Source of the DNA: Ophiostoma sp. CBS 140.51
Taxonomy: Eukaryota; Ascomycota; Sordariomycetes; Ophiostomatales; Ophiostomataceae
Reading direction: 5' to 3'
DNA length: 50,950 nucleotides
Assembly (NCBI GenBank): GCA_029298735.1
Contig: JANSLP010000245.1
Coordinates: forward strand, 1-50,950
This document shows positions 33,035 through 42,827 of the stretch, in pieces (positions within the stretch are counted from its first letter, which is position 1; the number at the start of each line of letters is the position of its first letter). The notes under the pieces are model-generated. The model ran no database searches and was not told the DNA's origin. It worked only from the letters and a program-made list of their open reading frames with translations. The position numbers were made by a program, and so were the translations under genes.

Positions 33035-34391
33035 ATGTCTGCCACCACGTTTGAAAGCACAGACACTGCCGTCTATGCAGAGTACCAGTCCAAGTGGTCC
33101 ACACTGCCCACCGATGCTGCAGGTTGGATCCAGCGCGCCGTGGACGTTGCTGATGTCTTGAAGGCCGATGCCGCTGCCAGAGACAAGGCCAACAAGTCAC
33201 CCAAGGCGGAAGTCGCTCTCCTCAAGCACGCCGGCCTGCTCAAGGTTTTGGGACCGGCCAAGTACGGCGGCGGTGCCCAGCCGTGGGATGTCGCCTACCG
33301 CGTTATTCGTGAAGTGGCAAAAGGCGATGGGTACGTACACCATAGCCCCGCAGAGTGATAGGTTGAATGTAGAGTCTAACTTCAACAGCTCCATCGGCAT
33401 GCTCTTGGGATACCACCTGATTTGGTCCATTACGGCCAACGTCTTTGGCTCGCCCGAGCAGGCCGACCGTGTACAAAAGACGATTGTGAGCAACAACTAC
33501 TTTGTCGGCGGCGCCGTCAACCCGCGCGACAATGACCTCACGATCAAGGCCGACGACAAGGGTCTCGTCTTTACCGGCCACAAGAACTTTAGCACAGGCG
33601 GCGTCATTTCGGATCTGACTGTGCTTGAAGGTGTCGTCGACGGCACGACCGACCACATTTTCGCCATTGTCCCGACCAACCAGCCCGGCATCCAGTTCCA
33701 GCACAACTGGAACAATGTCGGTTTGAGATTGACCGAGTCGGGTGGCGTCAAGATTGACAGTGTGCCTGTCCCATGGGAGGATGCCCTCGGCTGGGACGTC
33801 GCTACAAAAAAGCCCGACCCGGCCGTCTTGGGCATCCCGCTGGCCAGCATTTTCTTGCCCCTGATCCAGCTCATCTTTTCCAATTTCTACATTGGCATCG
33901 CCTGGGGTGCGCTCGAGTTTGCCAAGAACTACACCCGCAAGAACACGCGGCCGTGGCCGTTTAGCGGTGATATCAAGGACAAAGTCGACGACGAGTTTTA
34001 TGTCTTGCAGACCTATGGCAACTTTTTCGCCCATCTGCGCGCCGCCACGGCGCTCGCCGACAAGGCCAACCAAGAAGCGGCCCAACTGTACGGCAAGTAC
34101 ATTGCTCCCAACAGCCTCGAGGAGAGGGCCAAGTTCACGCCTGAAGAAAGAGGCGCTTTCGCCGAGTGGGTGGCAAGCGTCAAGGTCGTGGCGACCGACA
34201 CGAGTTTACGTGTGACCTCGGGCGTGTTTGAAGTGACGGGTTCGCGGTCGACAGCCGCCAAGGTCGGTCTGGACCGGTTCTGGCGCGATGTGCGGACGCA
34301 CACGCTGCACGATCCCGTGGCGTTCAAGAACCGTGAGCTGGGACGGTACTACTTGGTCAATGAGATTCCCGAGGCGACGTGGTACACATAG
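33035..34391 (+). CDS. Acyl-CoA-dehydrogenase-fold flavin monooxygenase, DszC/SfnB-like
   Basis: Two exons (33035-33330 and 33389-34391) give 432 residues. The 58-base intron has a GTACGT donor, a CTAAC branch and a CAG acceptor, and joins GDG to SIGMLLGYH. The architecture is an N-terminal helical domain (LLKHAGLLKVLGPAKYGGG), a beta domain with a GHKNFSTGGVISDLTVLEG segment, and a C-terminal helical bundle of the Acyl-CoA_dh_2 type. The tail FWRDVRTHTLHDPVAFKNRELGRYYLVNE is characteristic of DszC/SfnB-type enzymes. Members of this group oxygenate dibenzothiophene, sulfones or similar compounds with reduced flavin instead of dehydrogenating acyl-CoA. It lacks the catalytic-Glu context of true acyl-CoA dehydrogenases as far as I can see. 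It is paired divergently with the NtaA/DszA-like gene. An AATAAA at 34441 follows the stop. Confidence 0.88.
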
Positions 34392-34458
34392 GGTGCGTAG
34401 CAGGTAGATAAATATGATCGGTAGATAAATACCTGATGTCAATAAAGATTGAAGTAAA

Positions 34459-36210
34459 CTAGTTGTCCTCGTTGTCCTTGTCCTCCTTGTCAACCGTGTC
34501 CTCCTTCTTGTCCTCCTCCCCCACCTTATCAAACCAGATGAGAGTGTCCGGCATGTTGGCAAAGTCGAGGGCGGCACCAAATCGTTTGACTTTGCCATTG
34601 ACACCCAGCTCAAACTCGGCACGGACCACCAGATCCGCTGCCGGCGCGTACCGGAAAAAGAACACAGTGGCCAAAAAATAGTCGACCGAGACGTGGTCGA
34701 GTTGAATGCGCACCGGGAAGGCGCCCTGGACGTTGACCTTAAGAGTGTTTTCGGGTGTCAGAATGACAACAAACTCGGGGTAAGCAGGGTGCTTATAGGT
34801 GCCAGTGTAGTCCTCCAGAGACAACGAAAGGGGCCGCGGCGGCGACGGCACCGTAGGGTACAGCCGCTTCAGGGCCGCCTCCTTGGTGTTGCGCTCCTTA
34901 CTCTCGGCCTTCTTCTTTTGCTCCTTCTCATAAATGTCGATACGTTTGTCCTGGGGCACCCCCAGCATCTCATCAATCAAGTGCCATGCCAGCGTCTCGC
35001 GACCAGGACCATCCGAGTTGCTAAAGACCAGCACACCCCACTCCCGCTCGGGGAACAAAATCATGGTCGCCGTCATGCCCTCGATACCGCCCGGGTGCAG
35101 CATCACGTCCTCGCCGTGGTAGGTCGTGAGCATCCAGCCCAGCGAGTACAGCATCTGCTTGGTGAGCTGCGGCAGCATCCCTGGCATGAGCGAGCGGGGC
35201 GTGCGCAACGCCGTGTGGCCCGCCTTTGACAGAGGCTCCGTCTTGCGCATGATGCACCGCAGGTATTTGGCGTAGTCGGTAACGGTCGAAATAACGGCAC
35301 CCGCGCCGCCCAAGACGCCCTCAAAGTAAGGGATTACCTTATGTTTGCCGGCAGACTCGTCCCAGCCGTAGGGGGTAGCGAGAGTCGAGTCGTTGGCGTC
35401 GTCGGCTGCGTACGCCTTGGCATCCTCCAAGGACCAAAAGGTTGACGCCATCCCGAGCGGACCCCAGATGCGCCGCTTCAAAAACGAACTGATGGCCTCC
35501 CCCGTCACCACCTCAATCATGTACCCCACGGCAATAAACAGCCCATTGCAGTACTGCCATGTCGTGCGGATCTCTTTGCTCAAGGTGAAGTGGCGCAGAA
35601 GCCTGACATAGTCGCGGACCGACGTGTTGGTGTTGCCCAGTGTCAACTCCTCGCCTGTGAGACCGGACCGGTTGGACAGTACGTCCTCCAAAGTGACGTG
35701 CGATGTGGCATAGTCCTCGGCCAGCACAAAGTCCTCGCGTATCAACTGGTTCATCGGCGTGGTCCACTGCACCTGCGGGTACTTTTCGTTGTCGTCGACC
35801 AGCAAAGTGGCCGCGGCGGCCGTAAACGATTTGGTGGTACTGCCCGTGTAGAACATGGTAGACGGCGTCACAGGAGTGTTGGCCGATGATCCGTCCGTCG
35901 ACGCCTTTGCAACGCCGTAGCCCTCGGCCCAGGTGTCATCACCATCGACAACGGCGACGGCTACACCCTGGATGTGCCATTTTTCGAGAGTCTCGCGGAC
36001 AAGCTTCTCAAAGTCGGCATTGTTGAGAGGGTTGGTCTTGGTCTTAGTCTTGGTCTCCGTTGTGGTATCAGTCTTGGTCTCGCTCTCAGCTGGCTTTTCC
36101 TCGTTGGCCTCGGCCGGAGTGGTGACGACCTTGTCGACCTTCTCAACATCCTCCGCTGCCTGCATGTCGTGTCCAATGTGTGCCATTGTGGGCTGGTCGT
36201 GGTTTGTCAA
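34459..36210 (-). CDS. Class C beta-lactamase-fold serine hydrolase
   Basis: A single exon encodes 583 residues. The first 65 or so residues are charged and Thr/Lys/Glu-rich and look disordered, with no signal peptide. The penicillin-binding/beta-lactamase domain then carries all three hallmarks: S-x-x-K at Ser124-Lys127 (GSTTKSF), Y-x-N at Tyr220-Asn222 (QYCNGLF), and H-x-G at His372-Gly374 (LHPGGIEGM). A C-terminal extension of about 150 residues ends in a Lys/Glu/Asp tail. Fungal members are mostly esterases, peptidases or transacylases (LovD-like) acting on amides or esters; true beta-lactam hydrolysis is not implied. It converges on the DszC-like gene with 67 bases between the stops. A TATA-like box lies 66 bases before the ATG. 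Confidence 0.9.
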   Translation of the reverse strand: MTNHDQPTMAHIGHDMQAAEDVEKVDKVVTTPAEANEEKPAESETKTDTTTETKTKTKTNPLNNADFEKLVRETLEKWHIQGVAVAVVDGDDTWAEGYGVAKASTDGSSANTPVTPSTMFYTGSTTKSFTAAAATLLVDDNEKYPQVQWTTPMNQLIREDFVLAEDYATSHVTLEDVLSNRSGLTGEELTLGNTNTSVRDYVRLLRHFTLSKEIRTTWQYCNGLFIAVGYMIEVVTGEAISSFLKRRIWGPLGMASTFWSLEDAKAYAADDANDSTLATPYGWDESAGKHKVIPYFEGVLGGAGAVISTVTDYAKYLRCIMRKTEPLSKAGHTALRTPRSLMPGMLPQLTKQMLYSLGWMLTTYHGEDVMLHPGGIEGMTATMILFPEREWGVLVFSNSDGPGRETLAWHLIDEMLGVPQDKRIDIYEKEQKKKAESKERNTKEAALKRLYPTVPSPPRPLSLSLEDYTGTYKHPAYPEFVVILTPENTLKVNVQGAFPVRIQLDHVSVDYFLATVFFFRYAPAADLVVRAEFELGVNGKVKRFGAALDFANMPDTLIWFDKVGEEDKKEDTVDKEDKDNEDN

Positions 36211-38110
36211 TGTTTGTTTCGTTTGATTGTGGTTATGCCCTTGTCCTTTGATCCAATTATCAAGATAAGAAACCGTTTTTATAACAGAAGATCAATCAAT
36301 GGCCATTGACGTCGGAACATAATTGACACAAAAAAATACGGAATAACAAGCAGCCCGTCTGACGAGCAGATTCGATATCAGGACGACGCGAATGCGAATT
36401 ACGACAGCAGACGCAAAGACGTCGCCAATGATACCCAAAGTTCGTCGAGGTGTGGCTTCCCCACCCAGATTCGGATACTCTTGGCGATGCGGATGTTGGG
36501 GGCATGTTGACGTAGCTAAGCCTGTTTGGGAGCTTGGGACCGACGAAACCGAGCGGAGCGACAAACGGCCAAGCTGTCAAAAACGTCAAAACGCAAAATA
36601 TGGGCCGCCGTATGACTGCGACGGGAACAACAGCTTGGCAGTGCCACTGACAGATCAATTCAATTGGTCTCATTTGTTTACTTTTATGAGTTTGATAGAA
36701 ATTCATGTGTTCTTTTTTTTTTTTTTTTTGTCTGAGGCTGGAAAGTTTGTGTTTTCGGTTAGCTTTGTTTTCTCTTCGATTGAGATACACACATGCACAC
36801 ATACGCGCTGAGAAGAAGAAGAAAGAAGAAGAAGAGAAAATTTACCGCAAATTCCTGCCTTTCGAGAAACTCAAGACGTCCCGTCTTACATTTCATCGAC
36901 TGTCCAACAATTCATTTGTGTAGGTGACGTAGAGTGTAGTGACGAGTACGTCGCCTTGTCGTGTCGTATCGAACTCCTCATTTGAAATTCATCGTTGCCT
37001 AGTTCAATTGTGACCTCACTAGCTCGACCGTCAACAGTGCATACGAAGTACTGGATATTTTGAACGACCTTTTTTACCAGACTACGAAGTACTTCCACGA
37101 ATCAAAGCTACGAGGGCCATGTCTGGCCGACTGAACGCGCCATATGCATTGATTTGGTTATGGTTCTGTTATTTTGACGAATGGCAGTTTATATTTCACT
37201 TCATTTTTGTCCTCGTTTTTTTAACATTTTTCTTTTAAAAAAAAAAAAAAACAATCTCAGCATTGTTAGCAACGTCTTTATTTGCCCCGTCCTGGCCCTT
37301 CAAATACCACAATAATTACATAAACAGATCAAGCATTATGCCATGTTTCATTTGGTGCCCCTTCCTATATGATTTGGTGTAAAACATGTGATGTGCTGAC
37401 GAGCAACGATTAAGTACGGCTGTTCACTAGTCGACTGATGACCTAAGCCATTCCGTGTAAGTCCTAATTGTCGCACATTGTGGATTTGTACGTCGTCCGG
37501 CAAGTTCCGTTTTTTTTCCCCTTTTTTTCCTTTTCTTTTTCTCCCATTCGGCTTCAATGTCGGCCCGTCGGGCACATCACATCGCATTGCAGACCGCATA
37601 AAGACTGGTGAAATTGTCCAAGCGGCTGGAGCTGAAAAGTCGTGAAGAGAAAAAAGGCACAAAAAGGGACATGGTCTGGCTGTTTTGGGACAAGGTACTC
37701 AATGGCGGGCAATGGCTTCCAATGTCAGGGGTTTCAGCCACAAAACCAATGCATCCAACCACAGGTCGCAACAAACAATAGTGCAATTTTGGCTCGTCTT
37801 TGGGGCCAATTTGACTGGCTCGTCTTCCCGTTTTGTTTTTTTTTCTTTCCTTTTTCGTCGCGGCTGGGTTGCAGTTGAACGCATTTCATTGATTTCGTTT
37901 CCCACGGTCTAGACTTAAGGGGAAAGAAAATGTCTCCGCCCCCAACAATCTGGGACCAAGGGTTCAAAAAGGCTTATTTTTAAGCTTAAGCAGAATGCGC
38001 AATAAAATCGAAGACTGCCGCTTTTTTGTTGCTTTTTCTTTTGTGTCCTGAATGTTGCCTCCCAATTTGGCATTCTCTTTTGTGAACCCGATCTCAATCT
38101 CGACATCGCC
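36211..38110. other. 1.9 kb intergenic region
   Basis: The left end is the promoter of the leftward serine hydrolase and the right end that of the secreted Ser-rich protein. It holds a long pure poly-T tract at about 36712-36729, an A-run near 37235-37250, and several T-rich stretches (37500-37545, 37830-37855). Short frames here are low-complexity and not credible as genes. Confidence 0.45.
36276..36283 (-). promoter_or_regulatory. Candidate TATA box
   Basis: TATAAAAA on the minus strand lies 66-73 bases upstream of the beta-lactamase-fold gene's ATG, a typical core-promoter distance. Confidence 0.45.
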
Positions 38111-39208
38111 ATGAGGCTGTCCTCTATTTCGGGCCTCTTGGCCTTGGCTGCCGCCCTTGTCGACCCTGCGGCTGCTTCCGCCTGTCGGCCCAAGAAGAGT
38201 TCGTCGTCAATCTCGTCGGTCTCGTCCACCTCGTCAGTGTCATCGGTGTCGTCGTCGTCTTCTGTCGTCTCATCCGTCTCGTCTCCTTCGCCATCCTCTT
38301 CATCTTCAATCTCATCTGTCTCATTGATTTCTTCTCCGTCGTCGGTGTCCTCGCCGTCGTCCTCAATCTCATCAGTCTCGCCATCGTCTTCCGCCTCTTC
38401 TCTTTCGGTTTCCTCACCTTCGGCATCATCTCCTTCGGTGTCGTCTTCTTCCTCGTCCTTTTCTCCTTCCAGCTCTCACTCTTCGGTGAGCCCCTCGCCA
38501 TCGTCTCCTTCGAGCTCCACATTTTCACTGCCATCCACATCTTCTCCGTCCTCGTCGCCGTCCTTGTCGCCGTCCTCGTCCCCGTCCTCTTCGCCTTCAT
38601 CGTCACCCTCGTCTTCACCATCACCCTCTGTTTCCTCACCATCCTCCGTCTCGCAGCTTCCGTCCTCATCCTCTCACTCGCCCTCTGCCTCGCCCTCCCC
38701 TCCTTGTGTCCCGGGTACCGACGTTGTCTACAATGGAAACTTTGCCAACCAGAACAACCAGCAACTCAACGGCTGGACCCTGACGGGATACACTCCTGGA
38801 GCAGCGCCCCTGACCAACTGCCAGGATCTCCCGACGTGCGCCCATCTTCTAGTCACCTCTGCGTCCATTTCTCTCTCACAAAACATCACCACCATTCAAC
38901 CAGGCTCCACGTATACTTTGTCAGTGGAATACTTCTGGTGGGCCGACAGCGGGCCGCCGGCAATGAGCTGCTGGGTCTCTGGCAAAGCCAGCACCGTAGG
39001 CGCACAGTACCTTACGACACAAATTTTTATTCCGACGTTCCCCAATGGCGGTGCAAGCACAAAATGGGCGACGCTGTCTCTACCCTGGACCGCGCCTGGA
39101 AGCTGGGGCCTTGTGGCGTGCCAGTTGGCGACGTCGTATGACATCTTGGCGTCCATTCTGATTACAGACGTGTCGCTGGTTTTGCAGTGCCCTGCACAGA
39201 CGACATGA
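38111..39208 (+). CDS. Secreted serine-rich protein with C-terminal carbohydrate-binding-like domain
   Basis: A single exon encodes 365 residues. The first 22 or so are a signal peptide (RLSSISGLLALAAALVDPAAA). Residues 30-200 are almost pure Ser with interspersed Pro, Val and Ile, a linker expected to be heavily O-mannosylated and rod-like. The C-terminal domain of about 160 residues starts at CVPGTDVVYNGNF and looks like a CBM_4_9/galactose-binding-like jelly roll (GWTLTGYTPG, YTLSVEYFWW). It has paired Cys (CQDLPTC, SCW, ACQL, QCP). There is no GPI-anchor tail, so it is probably released or held non-covalently in the wall. The exact Ser count should vary by slippage because the linker DNA is repetitive TCC/TCG/TCT. 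An AATAAA lies at 39256-39261. Confidence 0.78.
   Translation: MRLSSISGLLALAAALVDPAAASACRPKKSSSSISSVSSTSSVSSVSSSSSVVSSVSSPSPSSSSSISSVSLISSPSSVSSPSSSISSVSPSSSASSLSVSSPSASSPSVSSSSSSFSPSSSHSSVSPSPSSPSSSTFSLPSTSSPSSSPSLSPSSSPSSSPSSSPSSSPSPSVSSPSSVSQLPSSSSHSPSASPSPPCVPGTDVVYNGNFANQNNQQLNGWTLTGYTPGAAPLTNCQDLPTCAHLLVTSASISLSQNITTIQPGSTYTLSVEYFWWADSGPPAMSCWVSGKASTVGAQYLTTQIFIPTFPNGGASTKWATLSLPWTAPGSWGLVACQLATSYDILASILITDVSLVLQCPAQTT
38192..38700 (+). repeat. Low-complexity Ser-codon tract
   Basis: About 510 bases of imperfect TCN-TCN-TCN repeats with interspersed CCN and GTN encode the Ser-rich linker. The antisense strand gives a 181-residue open frame that is only a shadow of this tract. Confidence 0.7.
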
Positions 39209-39411
39209 AGTGAAGACGGGGGGATTGATTAAGTAGGTGCCAAGGAAAGTAGATCAATAAAGTTTGTTAGCTCGGGTACATATTTTAAAACAGACTGTTT
39301 TTTGTCCACTTTATAACACTTCCGTCTTTCACTTTGAACCGTGACTAGTTCGCTGAGGACAGAAGATAGCAAGTATATCCTTTCCGAATATACGACAGAA
39401 GAAGAGTATCT

Positions 39412-40524
39412 TTAATGGAACGACTGAGCCAAGACCTTGTTTCCTTGGAGCGTCTGCTGGTGCGCCCACTCGGCACGCACTCGGCAGTCCTTATTGGTGT
39501 ACGCTGCACCTTCCTTGATCACCGCACCGTCCGGCATGACCTCAATGGCCTCGCCGGTGGTGCCGTCCGTCCCCAGCAGTTGTTCGAATGCGGCCACCAG
39601 CGTGGCCGGGCTCACCAGCAGCCCCCTTTTTTCCGCCGTGTCGTGGAAGTCGCCCGTGGAGATGGCGGTCCGCATGATGCCCGGACAGATGGCGTTGAGC
39701 GTAATGTTCTCGGCCGCGAGCAGCTTGCCCATCGACCGCACAAATCCGACAATGGCGCTAGAAGTGTGTCAGCGAGTTATCAGCAAGAGTGCACATTATA
39801 ATTGTCGGGTAGGTGAACATACGTTTTCGAGGCACAGTACAGAGGCATGGCGGGAATCATATAGAATCCCGCGCCAGACGCCACAATCACAACTAGGCTG
39901 TCAGTAAAGAAAGTTGCATGGCGATGAGGTCAGTTTGCTCTACGCACGCTTTCCACGGAAACCGTGCTTGTTGGCCTCCTGACGGCGGAACTGCTGAATA
40001 GCGAGGGACGACGTGTAGAGCGCGCCCGTGGCGTTAATGTCGATGGGTGCCAAATTTGGCTTCTCAAAGGTGGTCGCCTTGGGCCGGTTGGGTAGCCAGG
40101 CGACGTCAAAGATGCCGGCCACGGCAAAGACGTAGTCGATGCGTCCCCCCAACAACTCCACGGCCGCTTCAAACCCAGCACGCTGGGCCTCCCAGTCGGC
40201 CACGTCGATCATGACGGCCCAAGCTACCTGGTGGCCTTCCTTGTTGAGCTCCCTGGCCACGTCTTGTGCGCCCTCAAAGTTGCGGTCGGCGAGAACAACC
40301 TTCATCCTTTTCATGCCTGTTTTAGCAATTCTGCATATCTCTTCTGCATATCTCGAGACGCCCGGACACATACCCTTTGCTGGCAAACGCAGTCGCGACA
40401 AAGCGGCCAATTCCACTTGCACCGCCTGTATGTGTGTAGTCAGCATGTATATCCCCAAATGTTCCAATGGAGGACTCGACCGTCACGGACCTGTGATGTA
40501 TGCAGTCTCGCCCGCGTACGCCAT
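39412..40524 (-). CDS. Short-chain dehydrogenase/reductase (SDR), copy A
   Basis: Five exons (40524-40491, 40425-40374, 40306-39948, 39892-39823 and 39757-39412) give 286 residues, all in phase with GT-AG introns. The classical SDR motifs are intact: TGGASGIG (11-18) for NAD(P) binding, Ser154 in VASGAGF, and Tyr167-x3-Lys171 in PLYCASK. The usual NAG motif reads VAG. The region after strand 2 has Asp in LADRN, which favours NAD over NADP. Fungal relatives are annotated as 15-hydroxyprostaglandin dehydrogenase-like SDRs; the substrate is unknown. It sits head-to-head with a paralogue (copy B) across 436 bases, and both share the first residues and the intron positions. The third-exon acceptor was chosen at AAAAG before GATGAAG because the earlier AG breaks the frame. 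Confidence 0.85.
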
Positions 40525-40960
40525 TGCTGCTTGCCCGAGTGTGCCAGAGTGTAGCTTATGCTTGTTACTTGTGGTCACAGGTCGTCCAAAATGATTGAGG
40601 GCTGTGTCTTCGTCCCCGTTGTTGATGTTTCTTTTCGCAATGTCGTCCAAGTCTCCGGGTACACATAGCAGACGTAGTCTTCTTCTTAATTGTGTTTGCA
40701 GTGTATATTTAATTGCCCTATGAATAATAAATACAATGTATGGCGAGGTGGCCGAGGTATGCCGAGGAGGGGAAGGCGTTGCGGCCGAGGAACATTTTGG
40801 AAAAGGTAAAGTCCGATGGCCTATGTAACGCACTGCACGTCTCATCTTATAAGAATCGCAAAAGCTACTCGACATATTGGGGAACGAGGTTGAGCTCACA
40901 CTAAGACCGCTTACGCTTCTAAACCTTGATAAAACAAAAGAAAAGTCACTTCTTCCCGAC
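40525..40960. promoter_or_regulatory. Divergent promoter between SDR paralogues
   Basis: This 436-base spacer lies between the two head-to-head SDR genes and must hold both promoters. Co-regulation is likely by layout. No coding frame is seen. Confidence 0.45.
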
Positions 40961-42109
40961 ATGTCGTACGCAGGAGAGACGGCCTACATAACTGGTAAGT
41001 ACAGCCAAGTCTGTGCAAGGCGTTGGACATGATCATGATGCTAACGTCTAATGTCTCGAGATAGGCGGCGCAGGCGGCGTTGCTCAGTCTCTCGCCTTGG
41101 CATTTTCAAAGAAAGGGTGCGTCGTCTCTCTGAGTCTCTCTGACGTTGGTGAGCATCGCAATACGCATAGGCTAACAACACATTAATAAATGTGACAGGC
41201 TCAAGATCGTCCTTGCGGACCGCGACTTGGCCGATGTCAGCACAATTGCAAAGGACTTGAACGCCAAGAGTGGCCACGACGACGCAATCTCGCCCGTGCA
41301 GGTGGACATCGAGGATTGGGAGTCCCAACGCGTGGCGTTTGCAGCGGCCGTCCAGACCTTTGGTGGGCGCGTTGACTACGTGTTCGCCATTGCTGAAGCG
41401 CCGGAGGGCCAGTGGCTTGGTGCGGAACCGGAACCAGGCACGGCCTTCCACAAACCGGACCTCAGCGCCTTCTACACCGATGCATACGGACCTCTCTATA
41501 CCTCTGGCCTGGCCATCCAGCAGTTCCGCAGACAGGTTCCGAACAAGTACGGCTTCCGGGGAAAGTGTAAGTAGCAAGCACCGAGCAGAATCCCCGGCCT
41601 TGTATTCAGGACCACTCGTGGCTGACCTGGGGTCTCTGCCCAGTGATTATCGTGTCGTCCTCTCTCGGTTTCTACAACGTCCCGACGTTGCCGATATATA
41701 CGGCTGCAAAGCAGTAAGTCAACCCTTGCATTGCACCGAAACCGAAGACAAGCAAAACTCCAACTACGCACGTTCTAACACGTTTGAACTTTGAAGCTGC
41801 GTGGTCGGATTCGCGCGGACCTTTGGCAGATACCTACCGCGTGAGAACATTACGCTTAACACGGTGTGCCCGAATCCCTACGGTGGGTCTGCCAGTGCGT
41901 CCGAGATCCAATTCATGACCGACGCGTTCGAGTCGTTAATGGGCCCAAGAGAGGCGTCTGGCGATGCCGTGGAGATTCTTCCTGGCAGCGGAGGCTACCG
42001 CGTCAAGGAAATTCCCGTGTTCACAAACGAAGTGGCCCACGAGAGTATCAAGCTTGCCACGGCTCCGGAGCACCGCGCGTGGCAATTCCACGCGCCTGTG
42101 GAGGAGTAG
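40961..42109 (+). CDS. Short-chain dehydrogenase/reductase-like, copy B (divergent motifs)
   Basis: Five exons (40961-40994, 41065-41116, 41199-41566, 41644-41713 and 41797-42109) give 278 residues. Exon 1, 2 and 4 lengths (34, 52 and 70 bases) and all splice phases equal those of copy A, so the two are duplicates. Copy B keeps Tyr170-x3-Lys174 (PIYTAAK) and Ser157, but its glycine motif reads TGGAGGVAQ instead of TGGASGIGR. The NAG/VAG segment is AEAPEG, and the usual SKTAIVGF segment after the active site reads KHCVVGFAR. These losses suggest weakened cofactor binding or a new role, although the gene itself has no stop or frameshift. It may be an enzyme with altered function, a non-catalytic partner of copy A, or a gene beginning to decay. 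Confidence 0.75.
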
Positions 42110-42827
42110 AGGCGTAGCCAGTGTAAAATCCCAGAATCAAGACCGATGCCAACATCAACATCCGTGCGCTTTCTGCTTGCCCGTGAGATCCCAGCGTCCA
42201 CTGCATTGCCGAGGGCCATGTTGGAGGCTGGCCAATACAACGTCTCGGCGTCCAGGTCGAGTTATGGTGGATGTCCCAAGAGTATTTTCCTATCTAGTAC
42301 GCCGGGTATCGTTTGTTCGCCGAGGGCATCCTCTCACAGTTTTATTGGCTAGTATGACGTATTTGTGGACCCAACGCCGACCCAAGTTTCCTCAAATGTA
42401 CACATGTTACATACTGACCCGTACACGTACACCAAGCCGTCGGTTTCCGCAGACACACAGCCACATTCCTTGCTGTGATTCTGCCTAACTGGACTGTTTT
42501 CTGTTACCTTAGATTGCATTTGAGTTGGTCCTTGGGGGGTTGACCGGCGTCTAGGGTGATGCAGGATGATGTTGGTTTCCTGTATTTTCTCTTGGGCAGT
42601 ACAATATTTGAGTGATTACAACTGAAGCACCTGCAACACAAATGAAAACAAAGAAAGTCATTGAGAACTGGAGGATATGTACGACAATAATGGCGTTCTT
42701 TTATTTTACGCTATTTACTTGTTGTGTGTGTGTGCTCTGCATCCTATCTCTGACATTTCTTGCCGACGTTCCTGTCCAGCCCAGCCCAAGACGACATTGT
42801 CCGACGACCCTGTCTGACGACCTATTC
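42110..42827. other. Intergenic region between convergent genes
   Basis: This 0.7 kb between the stop of SDR copy B and the stop of the leftward MerB-like gene should be mostly 3' untranslated sequence. Small frames are present but show no family features. Confidence 0.45.

Noticed and set aside
33303..34085. 260-residue frame antisense to the DszC-like gene
   Set aside because: Shadow of a well-supported coding exon.
38124..38669. 181-residue Lys/Arg/Met/Thr-rich frame antisense to the Ser tract
   Set aside because: Pure by-product of the TCN repeats on the coding strand.
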